DNA from: Zelopaecilomyces penicillatus | Taxonomy: Eukaryota; Ascomycota; Sordariomycetes; Hypocreales; Pseudodiploosporaceae | Length of the DNA: 64,000 bases | Assembly: GCA_005765155.1 (NCBI GenBank) | Contig: VCCP01000002.1 | Location: 2,170,001-2,234,000 of the forward strand | Reading direction: 5' to 3' | Shown here: piece after piece, positions 22,110-35,987 of the stretch | Numbering within the stretch: position 1 is the first letter of the stretch | How the letters are laid out: each line of letters opens with the position of its first letter | Made by a program: the position numbers and the translations under genes | The notes under the pieces: model-generated | The model's database searches: none | Seen by the model: the letters and a program-made list of their open reading frames with translations, nothing else | What the model was told of the DNA's origin: nothing

Positions 22110-23159
22110 ATAAGCTATATAATATATAGCTAGCTTTTAATAAAGGGTTTTTATAGGTTTAATAGGCTTAAAAAGCTTTGAAAAACAAGGCCTGTTAAAG
22201 CTTTAATTAGCCTATTAATAGATATAGCCTTAGTTATAAGATAATTTATCTTAAATAGCTTACTAGCTATCTTTTATCTAATATAATAAAATTTTAATAA
22301 GATATATTTAATTTAAGTATACTAATCACAGTTCTTAATATTATTTATAAAAACTATATTATTATAATATAGGTTTATAGATTATTAAAAAGGGATTTAT
22401 AATTTTATAATAAGCTTAAAGAGCTATTTTAGCTCTTTTATAGCCTTTATTAAAGTATCTAATTCAGCTTTTATAATTAAAAGGGTTATAATAATCTATC
22501 TCTTTATCTTTTAATAGATAGATTTATTTATTAGCTTAAAGAGATATCTATAGATAGATTTATTAATAGCCTTATAGCTTATAAAATTATTATTTAAATA
22601 ATCTAATAATTAAAAAGCTAGCTATTTAATCTATATAAGGCTTAAGGCCTTATAAAAAATAGCTAATTCTTTAAAGCCTTTTAAATATTTTAAAAGATTC
22701 CTAGCTATATTATAATAATTAATATAACCCTATTATATATATTAAGAAAGCTATTAAATTAAAAAGGCTATATTAAATCTAAAAAGTAATATAAGGTATA
22801 TTAAAGTCTTTATAATTTATTAATAGATCTATTATTTAATAGAGATAAAAACCCTTTTTAAAGATTCTTTTAATACTTTAGAATATAAAAGTATAGCTAT
22901 AGGGGTTATATCTTAAAGCTAAAAGTATTAAAGAGCCTTATTAATATACTAAGACTAATATAGCTATAGCTCCTTTTTAGCCTAATTATAGCTGATTTAA
23001 ATCCCTAAGAAAAAGGCTATAAAGCCTTAATTTCTATAATAAAGATCTTATTTAATAAATATTTTAGCTTATTAATATAGGGTAGATTAGGTTCTATAAT
23101 AAGATAGTTATTAATATAGATAATAATAGAGGTATTAGTTTAAGTATTAATAAAGATAG
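22110..23159 (-). pseudogene. Copia A1 reverse transcriptase end and RNase H, RIP-destroyed
   Basis: On the minus strand the reading YINNYLII followed by LPYINKLK (about 23050-23120) is the Copia YVDDYLI block with both Asp codons turned to Asn. Downstream a GY/RRS...-type region leads to the sequence IKAELDTLIKAIKELK at about 22430-22500, which corresponds to the Copia RNase H signature TTEAEY.AL..A..E. The frame holds many TAG/TAA codons in place of CAG/CAA. The upstream half of RT lies on the far side of the B1 insertion (from 36389). Confidence 0.88.
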
Positions 23160-23163
23160 CTAG

Positions 23164-23560
23164 TTTAATAGCTGGGTTAAACACACCCCCTTGCTAGTTA
23201 ACTAAGCTATAATTGTATAAGCTGCATTTAGAGGGATTGAACTATATAAATAGATAGACCATACCCAGGCCATTTGAACGGCCAGACATCATCAAATTCA
23301 AGTTTTTTTTTCCCCCTTCTATCTAAGAATTTTCCAGTATATTCAAAAGACTAGCTACTAAAAAGCTATCTTCTTTATCTAATCAGTTATAGGATAATCA
23401 ATTAATCCCTTAAGTTTAATTCATTATATCACCGCTTTATAGCTTTTCTTACTTATTTAATCCTTATAGACTATATTAGTTATATAACTACCCTAAAATC
23501 ACCCTATAGTTCTATAAGTAGTATTAGTATTATTATATATATTATTTTCCCTCTATTAAA
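23164..23560 (+). repeat. 5' LTR of Gypsy B1 (397 bp)
   Basis: Starts tttaatagctggg and ends ctattaaa, the same ends as the solo copies at 38496 and 43293. It keeps patches of normal composition (for example ccaggccatttgaacggcc). Confidence 0.95.
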
Positions 23561-26500
23561 ACTAATAATTAAGATAGAGGGATATCTTATTTGCTTCACT
23601 ATTAGAAGGATTAATTAATACTAGACCAATAATATAATATATTCAGGGGCACTTTCAAGCTATTATAAGAACCAATCTAAGAAGAATTATTATAAGCACT
23701 CTTATAAAACCTTCTAATTAATATAATTAAGAGATACCTTTAAGGATAATAGTCTAGAAATCTAAAAATAAAAGAGTTAAGCTTATTTACTAAAAGACCT
23801 AAAGTCTATAAAATAGAGATATTATATACTATCCTAGCTAAATAATAAGGTATTATTAATTTCTTTTTTATTAGAATCTAATATTATAGAATATTAAACT
23901 ATTAAGAGAAAAAATAAAAGAATATTTAATCCTAAGATAAGCTTCTATCTAGAATATATATAAAAGATAACTTATTTATTAAATATTAAATTAAAAAGGT
24001 AGAATACCCTAAATTTATTAATTTTACTTAATCAAAATATAAGTAAGTATAGAAAGAACCATTATAGATAATCAGCTTATATAGCTTTCGATATTAATTA
24101 TCTGGTTAATAATAAGCAATATCAGCTATATATTAACCCTTAGTTTTGCTTTTTTATACTATAGATTAATATTCTAATAGTTTAATTAATCTTAAGAAAT
24201 ATTTTTATCTCTTTTCTCTCCTTATAGGTCTTATCCTTAATACTAAAGAAGCTTCCTATTTAAGAGTAATCTTAATATTTTAAAAATAAGATATTATTTA
24301 ATTATAATAATATAGAAATCACTATTCTTAACTTAAGTATAATATCTATCCCTAAAGGAAAGGTTTTATATTAATATTAGGATATAATTAATAAGATATT
24401 ATTATATAAGAGTTAAGATAACTCCTTCTTAGATTAAATATTTAAATACCTCTATAATAGAAAGCCTTTATTATTATTAGATCTTTTTAATATACTATTA
24501 GCTTTTGGTTTAAGTAGATACTCTTTATATTAAAGAAGAAGATCTTTAAATAGCTCTAACTCTATTATTAGAATTACTACTCCTAAGACTATTATCCCTA
24601 ATATCCTTACTTTAAGTATTCCTTTACCTAATATAATATCTATTATAAATTCTAATAGCCCTTCCTTTAATAGATTAGGCTTATAATCAATTAATTAATT
24701 AAGAGATAATATTATTAAGAGTTTTTAATAAAATATTATTAAGACTAATATCACTCTCTTTAATAATCTTAAGGATATCCTTATTATAAATAAACCTAAA
24801 AGATATATTATTAATTTTAAGCTTATTAAATACTTTAATAGGATTAATATTATTAAATACCTTTTAAGCTATAAGCTTAAGATAAAAGATAATAATATAA
24901 TTAATAAAGAGAAATATAACTACTTTATATATTATATAATTAATACCTATAAAGATATTATCTAAGGATTTATTTATAATCTTTTATAGATAAAAGCTAA
25001 AGAAATACTAAAGAACTATTTCTTTAAAGAAGATTTATAATAGTTAAGATTATATAAAGATTATTTAAAAGCACTTGAATAATAGTATTTAGAATCTATT
25101 AAAGATATTCTAGATTAGCTTAATAGGTATAGATTCTATGCTTTCTAATATAATTTAAATTAAAAGAACTTAAAACTACTATCTTATATATTATATAAGA
25201 CTATATTAATAAGGCTTCTTATTAAGGTTATTTAAGTAAATTCTATTAATAATCCCTATAAACTTAAAAAGATATTATATAAGTAGCTCTAAGGATACTT
25301 TAATAGTTAAGTGATTATTAAACTAGCTATTAAATAGTATAAGACTTCTAATAGTCTTAGGAATCAGATAAATATAATTATTACTAGGGTAATACTTGAT
25401 TAAGTTACTATAATAAAGAATCTGATTATATAGGATCTTTATCCTAAAGAAAAGTTCTTTTAACTATTACTAAGATTATACCCTTTAAAGCCAAGCCTAT
25501 AGATATAGAGAAATTAATCAAGCTTATTAATAACCTTAAGATTAATATAGCTATTAAAGAAGATATTACTTAAATAATTATTAAAATATAAATAGATACT
25601 AATATATATATTAGTAAGGATTTATAATATAAAGGCCTAATAAGTTTTTTATCTAATCAAATAATATTTAATCTTAATAATAATAAGGATTTTAATATCT
25701 TCTCTTTTTAAGGGAGATAGGATAAGAATAATAACTAATACTATAACTTATTAAGTTATTTTCCCTTCTACTATAATAAATTAATATATAATACCAAACT
25801 TGGATTCTATATATATGATTTATATACTAGGATATTAAACCTAGAATATATTATAGGCTAGAGTATAATTCCTCTTATTATTATATAATAATTCCTTAAG
25901 ATAAAAGGATACTACTAAAAGCTTATAATAGCTTAAACTATTAACTTCCTTAATTATATAATTATATCCCTTATCCCTTTAATTAAAGCCAGAGCCCCTT
26001 AGCACTTTAAATAGGTATTAAATAAATATAAAGGTATAATCTTTAGAAAATATATCCCTTATCTAAGCCTTAAATAATAATCTATAAAGTTATAATACTT
26101 AGATATTATATCTAATAAAAATATAATCTAAATTTCTTTTATATTATTCTCTTAATATAAAGATATAAAGGATTAAATAGTATTAATATATATAATCAAT
26201 ATAAATACTAATAAGAGGAAGAGATAGAGAGGTAATAATAGAGAGTTAATTAAATCTCTAACTATTATATATTAGAAGCCTACTTCTAAGGCTACCCTAA
26301 TATTAGATAAGATAATGCCTTCTAATCCAGTAATTATACCTAAGAATATATTATAAATAATAGATTAGAGTATAAGACTTTCTTATTATTAATTAAAACT
26401 AAAGGAGATCTTACTTATAAAAATAGTTATTATATTACTTTATATATTGATTGATCTTGATCCAGAGCTTAAGATAATTATAAGCTAGGATCTACTAGAT

Positions 26501-26940
26501 TAGGCTAAAGATATAATAGAAGTCCTTTATATCCCTAGGAATAGATTAGATAATCCTATATCTTTAATAAAGCTAAAGAATATAATAAAAGCAATTTAAG
26601 TTTATTTATAGATAAGGTATAATAAAGCCTTCTTTAATAAGCTAATTAAATAATTATATATTAATACTATAACTATAATTAAGATATAAGAAGAAGCCTC
26701 TCTTAATTATAGTTAGTATTAAATAGTATTATCTAATTAAGATTAAGATAATATAGATCTATTAGGCCTATATTATTTCTATATTCTAGAACTGATTAAA
26801 GATAATCTCTATAATAATATAAGCTTCTCTTTTAATAAAGCGCCTTATAAGATTATTTAAATATATTTAAATAGCTATTGATTATTAAATATATAATAAA
26901 TACCTAAGATCTAAGTTAGGATTAATTCTTAAGAAGGGAA
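23561..26940 (+). pseudogene. Gypsy B1 leader and gag region, RIP-mutated
   Basis: Lies between the 5' LTR and the protease. From about 24700 to 26900 one can follow plus-strand stretches with only CAA/CAG-derived stops, rich in Leu, Lys and Ile, at the place expected for Gag. I did not find a clear CCHC zinc knuckle. The corresponding part of B2 is 44004-47340. Confidence 0.65.
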
Positions 26941-27245
26941 AGTAATAAATACATTTATTAATTCAGGCTTTAAAGATAATATTATCTTAAAATTATTAGC
27001 TAAGAGATATAGAGTTAAATATAATCTAATCAAGATTAAAATAATATTATTCTCTAGATAGACTATTTAAATGATTAAGGAAATAAAAGTTTAACTCTAT
27101 ATAGGAACTATTTAGATATCCACTTACCTATATATAGTATTAGATAGAGTTATAATACCCTTTATCCTAGGGATATTATTTATTAGAATAGCTAAGCTAT
27201 TATTTGATTATTCTTAGAAGGATAAAGACTTATATATATAATACT
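26941..27245 (+). pseudogene. Gypsy B1 aspartic protease, RIP-mutated
   Basis: Reads FINSGFKDNIILKLLAKRY, corresponding to the retropepsin active-site block D-S-G-A-...-N-I with Asp changed to Asn, followed by a pattern ending in IPFILGILF, like the I-L-G block that closes the fold. This is the typical retrotransposon pepsin-like protease placed just before RT. In B2 the C2 element is inserted directly after the same domain. Confidence 0.85.
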
Positions 27246-27899
27246 AAATAGGGTAAGTATAAGTAATTACTTCTATTATAAATATTATTTATTAAGAATA
27301 AAATAAATTTAACTCCTTAGAAAACTAAATATTAATTATATTATTAGAGATATAATTAATAATAAGGAATCAATTAATCTAGAATAGCTTCTTAAGGATA
27401 ATAAAGAAATATTAATAGAGCTTAACTCTAATAATAATAAGGCAATTATTAGAAGTATATTAATAGAGTCTATAAAGTAGTATATTAAAGCTTTGGAAGT
27501 AGCTAAGGCTAAATTAGACTCCTTAAAGAAAAAGAAGAAATCTAGAAGAAGAGGAATATATTAATTATATAATCCCCTTAAAATATATATCTATATCTTA
27601 TATAAGAAGAAGGCTAATAAAATCAATCCTATTAATAATATTCCTTTAGATAGATCTATATCTAATAGTAATTTATTTTAGAAAAAGAAGAAATAGGAGA
27701 AAGTAAAGGGAAGAATTAACCTAGATATATCCTTTATTAAATATATTATCTTAAAGTTCTCTAATATATCTAAGGGATCCTAATTCTATAAAGAATATCT
27801 TAAGGAAATCCTCTCTTAAACTAAGGATATATTAACTTAATAAAAGATTAATATTTTCCTAGAGATCCTCTATAATAGAGAATAGGCTTTATCTTAGCA

Positions 27900-29270
27900 A
27901 TTTAAAGAAAGTAAAATACTTAATCTATTAATTATATCTCCTTAAGTTATTAAAGTAATTCTCTATTTAGTCTAGTAGATATATTCTATCCCTATTCTAT
28001 AAGGATTAAAAGCAAAAGCTATAGAGTTACTAAAGGTATGCTTTAAAAATTATATATTAAAAGAGTCTTATACCTTCTATAGGAATTAATATTTCTTTAT
28101 TAAGAAAAAGAATAGAGGGCTTTATTTGATTAATACTGCTATAAAATATAATACTATTACTCTTAGAGATATATTTATCTCTTTTAGTATTAATTCCTTT
28201 AGTAAAGATTTCTTTATATATACTATACTCTTATTATTAGATTTCTTTTCTAATTATAATTAAATCCTATTAAATAAAAAGAGTAGGGATCTTATTATAT
28301 TTTCTTTTACTATTAATCTTTTAAGGATATATATACTCCTTTAGAGTATTATAAATTCTATAGTTTAGTTTATAAGAATTATAACTTAAATATTATTTAA
28401 TCTTATCCTAGATATCTATAAACCCTTTCTTAATAATATTATTATATATAGGCTATAATTTATTTATAATAATAAAGAGATTCTTTTTAAGGTATAGAAA
28501 TATATACTTAAGTATTTATAGAATCTTAATAAAGTCCTTCTTAATATTAAGCTCTCTGGATATATAATATTAAAAAGGAAATCAAGATATTATTAAAATA
28601 TAACTATTATTATTAGATTCCTTTATAGGATATCTAGAAGGAAACCAATTAAAGAGAAGATTATTAAGATCCTAGAATAGCTTATCTATTATAATATAAT
28701 AGATATTAGGGCCTTTCTTAGACTTATTAGCTATTATTAAATTTAGATATATAACTTTATTATTATTACTCTCTCTCTTATTATTCTATTATAAAAGGAA
28801 GCCCCTTAGGAGTAGAAAGGATTATAATTAAAGATAATAATTAAGCTTAAGGATATAATAATAACTATCCCTATTCTAATATTATTTAATCTCTCTAGGG
28901 AGAGTAAAGAAATCATATTTATAATAGATACTAGTCTTAAAGAATAGGAAGCAGTTTTAATATAAATCCTAAATAGATAATAATATTTAATTAGGTTTAA
29001 AAGCAGTTATTGGAATAAGATTAAATATAGCTATAATATAATAAAGTAAGAGTATAAGGCTATTCTCTTTATACTTTAAAGGCTTAGAGGATATATCTAT
29101 AGTATATAATTTACTTTAGAGATAGATATATATATCCTTATATACTAGCTTAATAGTACTATTTATAATATATTAGATAGTTTTATTATTTATTGGATTA
29201 GTTATATTATATTATTTGATTTTATTATTAAATATATTCCTAGGAAAAATAATAGTATAGTAGATAGACT
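27900..29270 (+). pseudogene. Gypsy B1 reverse transcriptase and RNase H, RIP-mutated
   Basis: RT blocks in order: FFIKKKNRGLYLIN (about 28090-28135), TLRDIFI, LDFFSNYNQI (about 28235-28260), a QG..NS.AQF-like block and PFLNNIIIY (about 28425-28445), the catalytic DD now NN. RNase H begins at FIIDTSLKE (about 28918) and runs to a block reading YIPRKNNSIVDRLS (about 29230-29280), the usual end of Gypsy RNase H (I.GK.N.VAD.LSR). The TLRD and N.A. motifs differ from D and C, so this is another Gypsy lineage. Confidence 0.88.
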
Positions 29271-29499
29271 TTCTTAGAAAGGATTAAAGCTATTTAATTA
29301 AATAAATATTAAAGTTAATAAGGATTTAAAGGATATAATTAATATATATCTTAGGTTAATACAATTAGATATATTAGAATCTGGATATTCTATAGAGTCC
29401 TAGTAGATTATTAGATTCCTATATTTATTAAAGAGACTATCTAATCTTAATAGAGTATAATTTAGGATATTATATTAGAAAGCTTAGAGATTCTTTATT

Positions 29500-30420
29500 A
29501 AGGATAGAAAACTTTAGTTAAGGCTAATTTATAAAAGAAACTATCCTATATTGGTTATTAATAACTTATCTATCTATAAGAAATTAATAGTAAGCTATTA
29601 TATAGCCTAAGGGTATAAAGGTAAAGTAATTATCTTTAAAACTCTCTTTAATAGGTATTACTAGGGAAAGATATAGAATGATATTTCCTTAGCTATAGCC
29701 TATTGCTCTAAGTATTAAAAGTTTATATTATAATAGGATAGAGAATCAGTGATTCTAATATTATCTAAGCAGTTAATATTAAAAGTATACTTTGATTTAT
29801 AATATATATTATTTAATTATAGTATAAACTTCCTTATAAAAGCTTATTATAATTTAATTAGATAGATAAAAGTTCAATCGATATAGTGGATTAACTTAAG
29901 GGTTATAACTAGATTTATTATAACCTTGATATAATAATATAGATTTATACTTTATATAATTATTAATAATAGACCTAAAATAAAAGGGCTTCTCCCTTAG
30001 ATATTATTTAATTAGGGTATAAAATATATTCAAATATCTAGGTATAATCCTATAGCTAATTCTATAGTTAAAGTTAATTATTAGAGCCTTATATCTATAA
30101 TAATAAAGATATTAGAAAAGGACTTTAAATAGATAAGATACCTTAAAGTAGCTATTCTTATAGATAGAACTATAATTAAATTATCCTATAACTTCTCTAT
30201 CTTTTATCTTATATATAGGTATAACCCTATCTTATTATTTAAAGTTGAATTCCTAATATAGAGGCTTATTAATTAGGATATTATTATTAATATTAAGGAT
30301 TTATTTAAGTCTTATATTTAAATACTAGAAAGAAGATTAAAAGATATAATAAAGGCTAGAGAAAAGATAACTAACTTTAGAAAGAAGCTAGCAGCAAGAA
30401 TAGATACTACTAATAAATAT
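29500..30420 (+). pseudogene. Gypsy B1 integrase, RIP-mutated
   Basis: Read through RIP-type stops, this region follows the integrase order: an H..GH-like region about 29590, a C-x-x-C-like stretch around 29700, the core, and then YNFSIFYLIYRYNPILLF (about 30185-30240), which matches the Y..SP...YG..P..P block after the catalytic Glu, and REKITNFRKKLAA (about 30360-30400) from the integrase tail. Many stops; not functional. Confidence 0.85.
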
Positions 30421-30899
30421 ATACTTTGATCAGAATATAATCAATTAATACTAAACAATCTAATACTTATATATAATATACTTAAGAAATAGGATAAATC
30501 CTATATAATAAAGATAGTAATATATTAATATAGTCTATATTAGATTGCTTTATAAGCAGATATTATTAAAGCATATATACTTTATATAATAGATAGGATT
30601 CTTCTGGATAAGACCTATTCTAGAAATTATCTAAAGAAGTTTATTAAGGATAAATATAATTAATAGATATCTAATACTAATATATAGCTCTTTAGACCCA
30701 AAGATAAATAAGAACTATATAGAGAAAAGAGAGGGCTAGGACTATTAGACCCCCTTATATACTTTAACTTACCTATTAATTAAATAATACCCTAAGACTC
30801 TAACTCTAATACTGATCTTAAAGAAGATTTCCTGGATTTATTATTAGCTATTAAACCTTGGTTTAAAGTTATAATCTCTAGCCCAATCTAATACTAGAA

Positions 30900-32731
30900 G
30901 AGTATATATTAACTATATTCACTTTAGATATATATATGATTTCTTATATACTTAAACCAAGGATTTCCTAGCCTAAATTCTATTTAAAAATCCTTAATAA
31001 AGAGGATCTTAATAATATTTCTTAAAAGGTATAGTAAATTTTACTCTTTATATATAATATTCCACTACTAATATATAAACCAACCATACTAAACCAATTA
31101 TAATAGATAATTAATACTCTTAAACCTTAATTATAATAACTAAACTATTTCTATATTAATAATCAAATAATCCTTATTAATCTTATTTCTTTATAATCTT
31201 TCCTTAATCTATATTGATCTGATTTTATTATATTCTTAAGTATAGATCTATTCTTGGATCTACCCTATACTTATATTAACTAGGATTAAATAAAGCTTAT
31301 ACTTATATACCTAAAACCTTTTCTTTTACTTTAAAAAACTTATTGAATTTCTATTAAAAATAGGAGTTCTTATAAATTATTTTAGTACTATAATACTATC
31401 TTTCTTTAACTTTTCTACTTATATAAATCCCTTTCTTATTTTATTATATATATATTTTATAATACTATATTAAATTAATTATATTCTTTTATTAATTTAT
31501 TTTATTTTATAAAGATTAATTAATATCTTTAAAAGTTAATTTATTTATTAATACTAAATCATCTGAATTATATAACTAATACTATTATCCTAAAATTAAT
31601 TTATTCTATCCCTTTTAAATTAAATCTATATTCTAGTAATTAAGGAATTATTTAATCCTATCTATATCTATTAAATCCTATTAGGGTTTTCTTTTATTAT
31701 CTTATCTATATCCTATTTTATTATATATTTAATCTTTAAAGTTAATAGCTAATATTTCTATAGATAGGGAGTAATAGATATATTTAAGAAATCTAGAATA
31801 ATTAATCCCTTTGATTCTTTGATCTAATCCTTTTCTAAGAAAATTATTTACTTTCCCTTATCCTTTAGCTTGGATTAATAGCTATAAAGTCCTCTCTATC
31901 TATAATCTATATATCTATCCTATTTATAATTTAAATAATACTTAGTGGGAATATAGGATTGGATTAATAATCCTATAATGATTAATAAATAAAGAATAGA
32001 TCCTCTCTTTCTATTTTATTAAGGTATTAAAGAAATACTTATAAATATATCCTATTTTAGCTAATATAAATATAGAGTAAGGTACTTAGGTTTTTATAAT
32101 AGACTTTAATATAGGATATTCTTAAATACTATAGAAATTATCTTTCTAGAAGTATTATTTAAGACTTTAACTCTTAGCTAATTATATAAGAGTATTAGAT
32201 ATATCTTTTATAAACTTAATAGTAAAGGATACCTTATAATAGAGAGGGTAATTTATCTAGCCTATATTCACCCTTTCTAGAATCTATACTTTAAATATTA
32301 TCTAAATCTAAAAATAGGAAAGAGAATTAGTATTAATTTATAAAGATTAAATAATACTAAATCAGAAAGGCCTTATAACTTACTATTACTTCTATTATAA
32401 AAGATGGTTTAATACTATTAAAGAACTTAATATAATTATTCTATAATAAGATAACTTTATAAGTAATTATATTATATAAAATGATTATATTTATAATAGA
32501 ACTAATATTAGAGAGCTAAGAATAAATATTACCTTAATTAGTTTCTATAATTAAATAATACCTATATTAAAAACCTAAAGAAAATAAGAGATAGATTAAT
32601 AATCCTAAAGTTAAGAGGGTTAAATTATAAGATAAAGAAGGAAAAGTTATAGGAGCTAGGAGGCAGCCCCTCTAAAAAGCATATAAATGAAAATATATAT
32701 CATTTATTAGCTATAAATCACTATTAAGTAT
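30900..32731 (+). pseudogene. Gypsy B1 downstream region, first part, possible extra coding sequence
   Basis: Beyond the integrase tail there are still stretches on the plus strand readable for tens of codons with only TAA/TAG (former CAA/CAG) stops, for example around 31900-32700. No protein family is recognised. The same stretch is present in B2 (about 58900-60835), so it belongs to the family and is not a later insertion. Whether it was protein-coding is inferred; low-complexity AT-rich DNA can give a false impression. Confidence 0.4.
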
Positions 32732-33206
32732 TGTTAAAATAGGCGGGTTTTATATAACAGCCTGATCTGTTATAAGATTAGTAGCTAGACCTACTATAGC
32801 TTAATAGCTAAACCTGCTATAGCCCTAGCAGCCAGACCTGCTATAAGGTAGCAGCCTAACCTGCTATAAGACCTAAAAAGCCCGTGCAGCCTGACCTGCT
32901 ATATTAGGCTAGACTAGTAAAATAAGGGCTTATCCCTTATACCCCTCCCTTTCTTATTATTTGGAATGCTTAGAAATCTAAAGAAATATTATTTGGAATT
33001 CTTAAATAATTCTAAATAATCCTAGTATTATTTAGATATATAAGATAGCTGGATTCCTAGTTGAATCCTGCTTTCTTTCTCTATTGGCAATTCAATCACT
33101 TCTTTCTTCTTTTCTACAGACTTCACTCTGGATAACTATTCGCTGCCTTTCTTCCACTGCTATTACTACTAGCTTTAGTTATAACTTTATACTGCAAATT
33201 GCAATA
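32732..33206 (+). repeat. Solo LTR of Copia family A in B1 (475 bp), least mutated copy
   Basis: Begins with an intact TG (tgttaaaatagg) and ends gcaata, flanked by perfect TSD agtat (32727-32731 and 33207-33211). B2 lacks it at the matching place. It has the highest G/C content of all A copies, for example ggcaattcaatcac and actgcaaattgcaat, which shows it has been through the least RIP. It gives the best view of the ancestral LTR. Confidence 0.95.
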
Positions 33207-35987
33207 AGTATAATAAAAAGCTATACTTTAAAGAAAGAGCTACTTATAATAAAAGGCATCTTTAATTAAATGATTATATATAACTATAAAGGATTATCAA
33301 TTTAAACTCTTATATACTTATAAAGCTCTCTCTTATAAAGAGGCATCTTATATATATCACCCCCTTCTATCTCTATTACCTCTTTTAATATCTATATTAT
33401 CTTATTTTATTCCTTTAATCTCTATTATTATTTAATTATATCTCTATTTAACTTCTTATTAATATATAATATTAAAATAATAAAGAACTTCTAGATTATT
33501 TATACCTTTCTTTTAAGTAAGTATTAATAATATAAGCCTTATTACTATTATAAGAGTAGTATAGCTTAAAGAAAGTATAGATTTATTTTATAAATATATT
33601 AATAAATATATTGTATTTATAATAAACCTAGAGTTTTCTAAGTAACCCTATTTTATAATCCCTTAATAAAACTAGCTTAATCTATTGTTAACTCTCCCTT
33701 AGAATTTTAATATAGATACCCTAGATTTAATAATATATAGCCTTATCTCTATTATATAATTATTTCCTTAAGGCCTATAAGGATAGAACTAGAGTGATTA
33801 TCTGATCAAGCTCTATCAACTATTATATATACTAAAGAATAAAGATTAGGCTATCAATTTCATATTATACCCTTTACTTTAAATCATACTCTATAGTATC
33901 TTTAATAATATATTTATAGCCCTTAGAATAATATATATTTTTAAGTTAAAGGAATACTTTTATATATATATAAATCTTTTTAATATTTTATATAAGTTTA
34001 GACCCTATAATTATTTAATATTTAATATCTATAATTATTTTAATAGGCTAGCTATCTTTTATAAGAATATATTTAATAAGTGATTCTTTATTAGATTTAT
34101 TAATTATAAGAATATATATTAATATTCCTTTATTTAAGATTAATTTAAAGGCTAGCTTTATATCTTTAACTTATAAGCAAATAGATAAATATATTATACT
34201 AAAGAATTTATATATCTATAGAGATAAATGCTTTATAAGCTTAATCTCTCTTATAACTTTATATTTATTATTATTCTATATATAAAGCAAGTATAAGATT
34301 AGGAGTATAGCTATCTATCTTTCTTTTAGGTTTATATTATTATTAAAGGATTAATTAGGTTTTACCCTTATCTTAATTAAATTAAAGAAGATTTAAATAA
34401 GATTAAATAAGATTATAGTAATATATTTTATCTACTCTCTAATAATCCCTTTTATTTATTACTAAGAGATTAATACTTATTTAATAGTTTAAACTAATCT
34501 ATATCTAGCTATATACTTAAAGTAAGGAGTACTATATTATATCTTATTACTAATAAGTTAAATATAGCTAAGTATCTATAAAGCTTTTATTATATTACCC
34601 TATAGGATCTTAATAATTAAATAATCTATAATTAAGATATAGATAAAGCATTCTATTTTATTTACCTAGAAGGTATTATATTATTCTTAATTAATAGATA
34701 TATCTTATCTATACTATATAATAACTCTAGAGTCTTCTATATACCTATAGGAAATAGCCTATTTATATTATTTATATAGACTATTATAATATCATTTACT
34801 TACTTTATTAGAGTATAGAAATCTATACTCTTTAAAGCTATTATTAATTAATAATTAAATAATAAATTCAAGTATAATAAGATAATCAGGCCTAAAATAA
34901 TTAAGATTATTAATATAATTATTATTAAAAAAGCTAAGTTAATTATAATTTAGCTTAATAATAATTAAATAATAATACCTTAATAGTATTCTCTAGGAGC
35001 TAATAGGAATAGGTTATTTATTACTTATTTAATTTCTAGGCTCTTATTTAGGCTTAGTTTATTTATATATAATAGTACTAAGGATGCTTAAGGATTACCT
35101 GATTAAGATTTATTAAATAAGGAGTTAAAATCAATATTAATATAGCTTATACTATATTTAAACCCTTAGAAATAGATTATCTTTAAGAAGTAAATAACTA
35201 AATCAATTTCTTTAAGTATTTTTATAGCTAACTTAGATAAGGATACTAATACTTTTAGGGATATTATTATAACCCTAAAGCGATTTATTAATAGGAACCT
35301 AGGTAGGGTATTTTAATCAGATAATAGATATCTTTCTTATAAGCAAATCAACCCTCCTAGCAGAGAAAAGAAAAGTCTAGAAAAGAAGTAAAGAAGCTAA
35401 TAAAAGAAATTAAATCCTTAGCCCCCTCTATATTATATATCACTAATTCAATCTATAAGATATAAGGGAGAGACCACTGCTTAAATAGGTATTGATTTGC
35501 CTTTATAATACTTAGGAGTAATAGGGTATACTATAACTATTAAATTCATTAAGAAGATAGATAATATATTCCTTATTAGAAGATCTATATTATATATTAA
35601 ATACTCTAATAGTTATATTAATCTCTATTCTAATAGAATAATTATAAAAGGGACCCTTTAATATATTAGAGAGATAATAGAAGCTTTCTTTAATAAGCTA
35701 ATAACTTAAGTTATTTAATCTAGTAGATCTAAATACTATATTATATAAGCATAACTAGTAATACCTTTATCTATAAGTTAAGTAATAGAGTTAAATACTT
35801 TAGAGATATTAAGGGAATTAAAGGGATTAAATATTAAAGGAATACTTAATTAAGGATAGATAAGGAGGAAGAAGTAAAGTATATATATATAGGTATCTAA
35901 AGATTATATTTAAATACTATTGCTTAATTGATTATAAATATTACCTGATTTAATAATAGGGTTATCTTTAATATTTATTAAGAGGGT
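33207..35987 (+). pseudogene. Gypsy B1 downstream region, second part, possible extra coding sequence
   Basis: Continues the B-specific 3' region to the 3' LTR. A purine run (aagaggg, about 35979-35987) precedes the LTR as the likely polypurine tract. Between about 33900 and 35900 more than one plus frame is readable with mostly Q-derived stops, so I cannot choose a frame or name a product. The region recurs in B2 (about 60840-63612). It may be a third open reading frame of this large element. Confidence 0.4.

Noticed and set aside
32752..32905. CRISPR-like array of short repeats
   Set aside because: The units are degenerate LTR-internal repeats present in every family A LTR of a eukaryotic genome; spacers are not unique.
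33084..33269. Plus-strand 61-codon open frame
   Set aside because: It straddles the end of a solo A LTR and its flank; it is open only because this LTR is little mutated.
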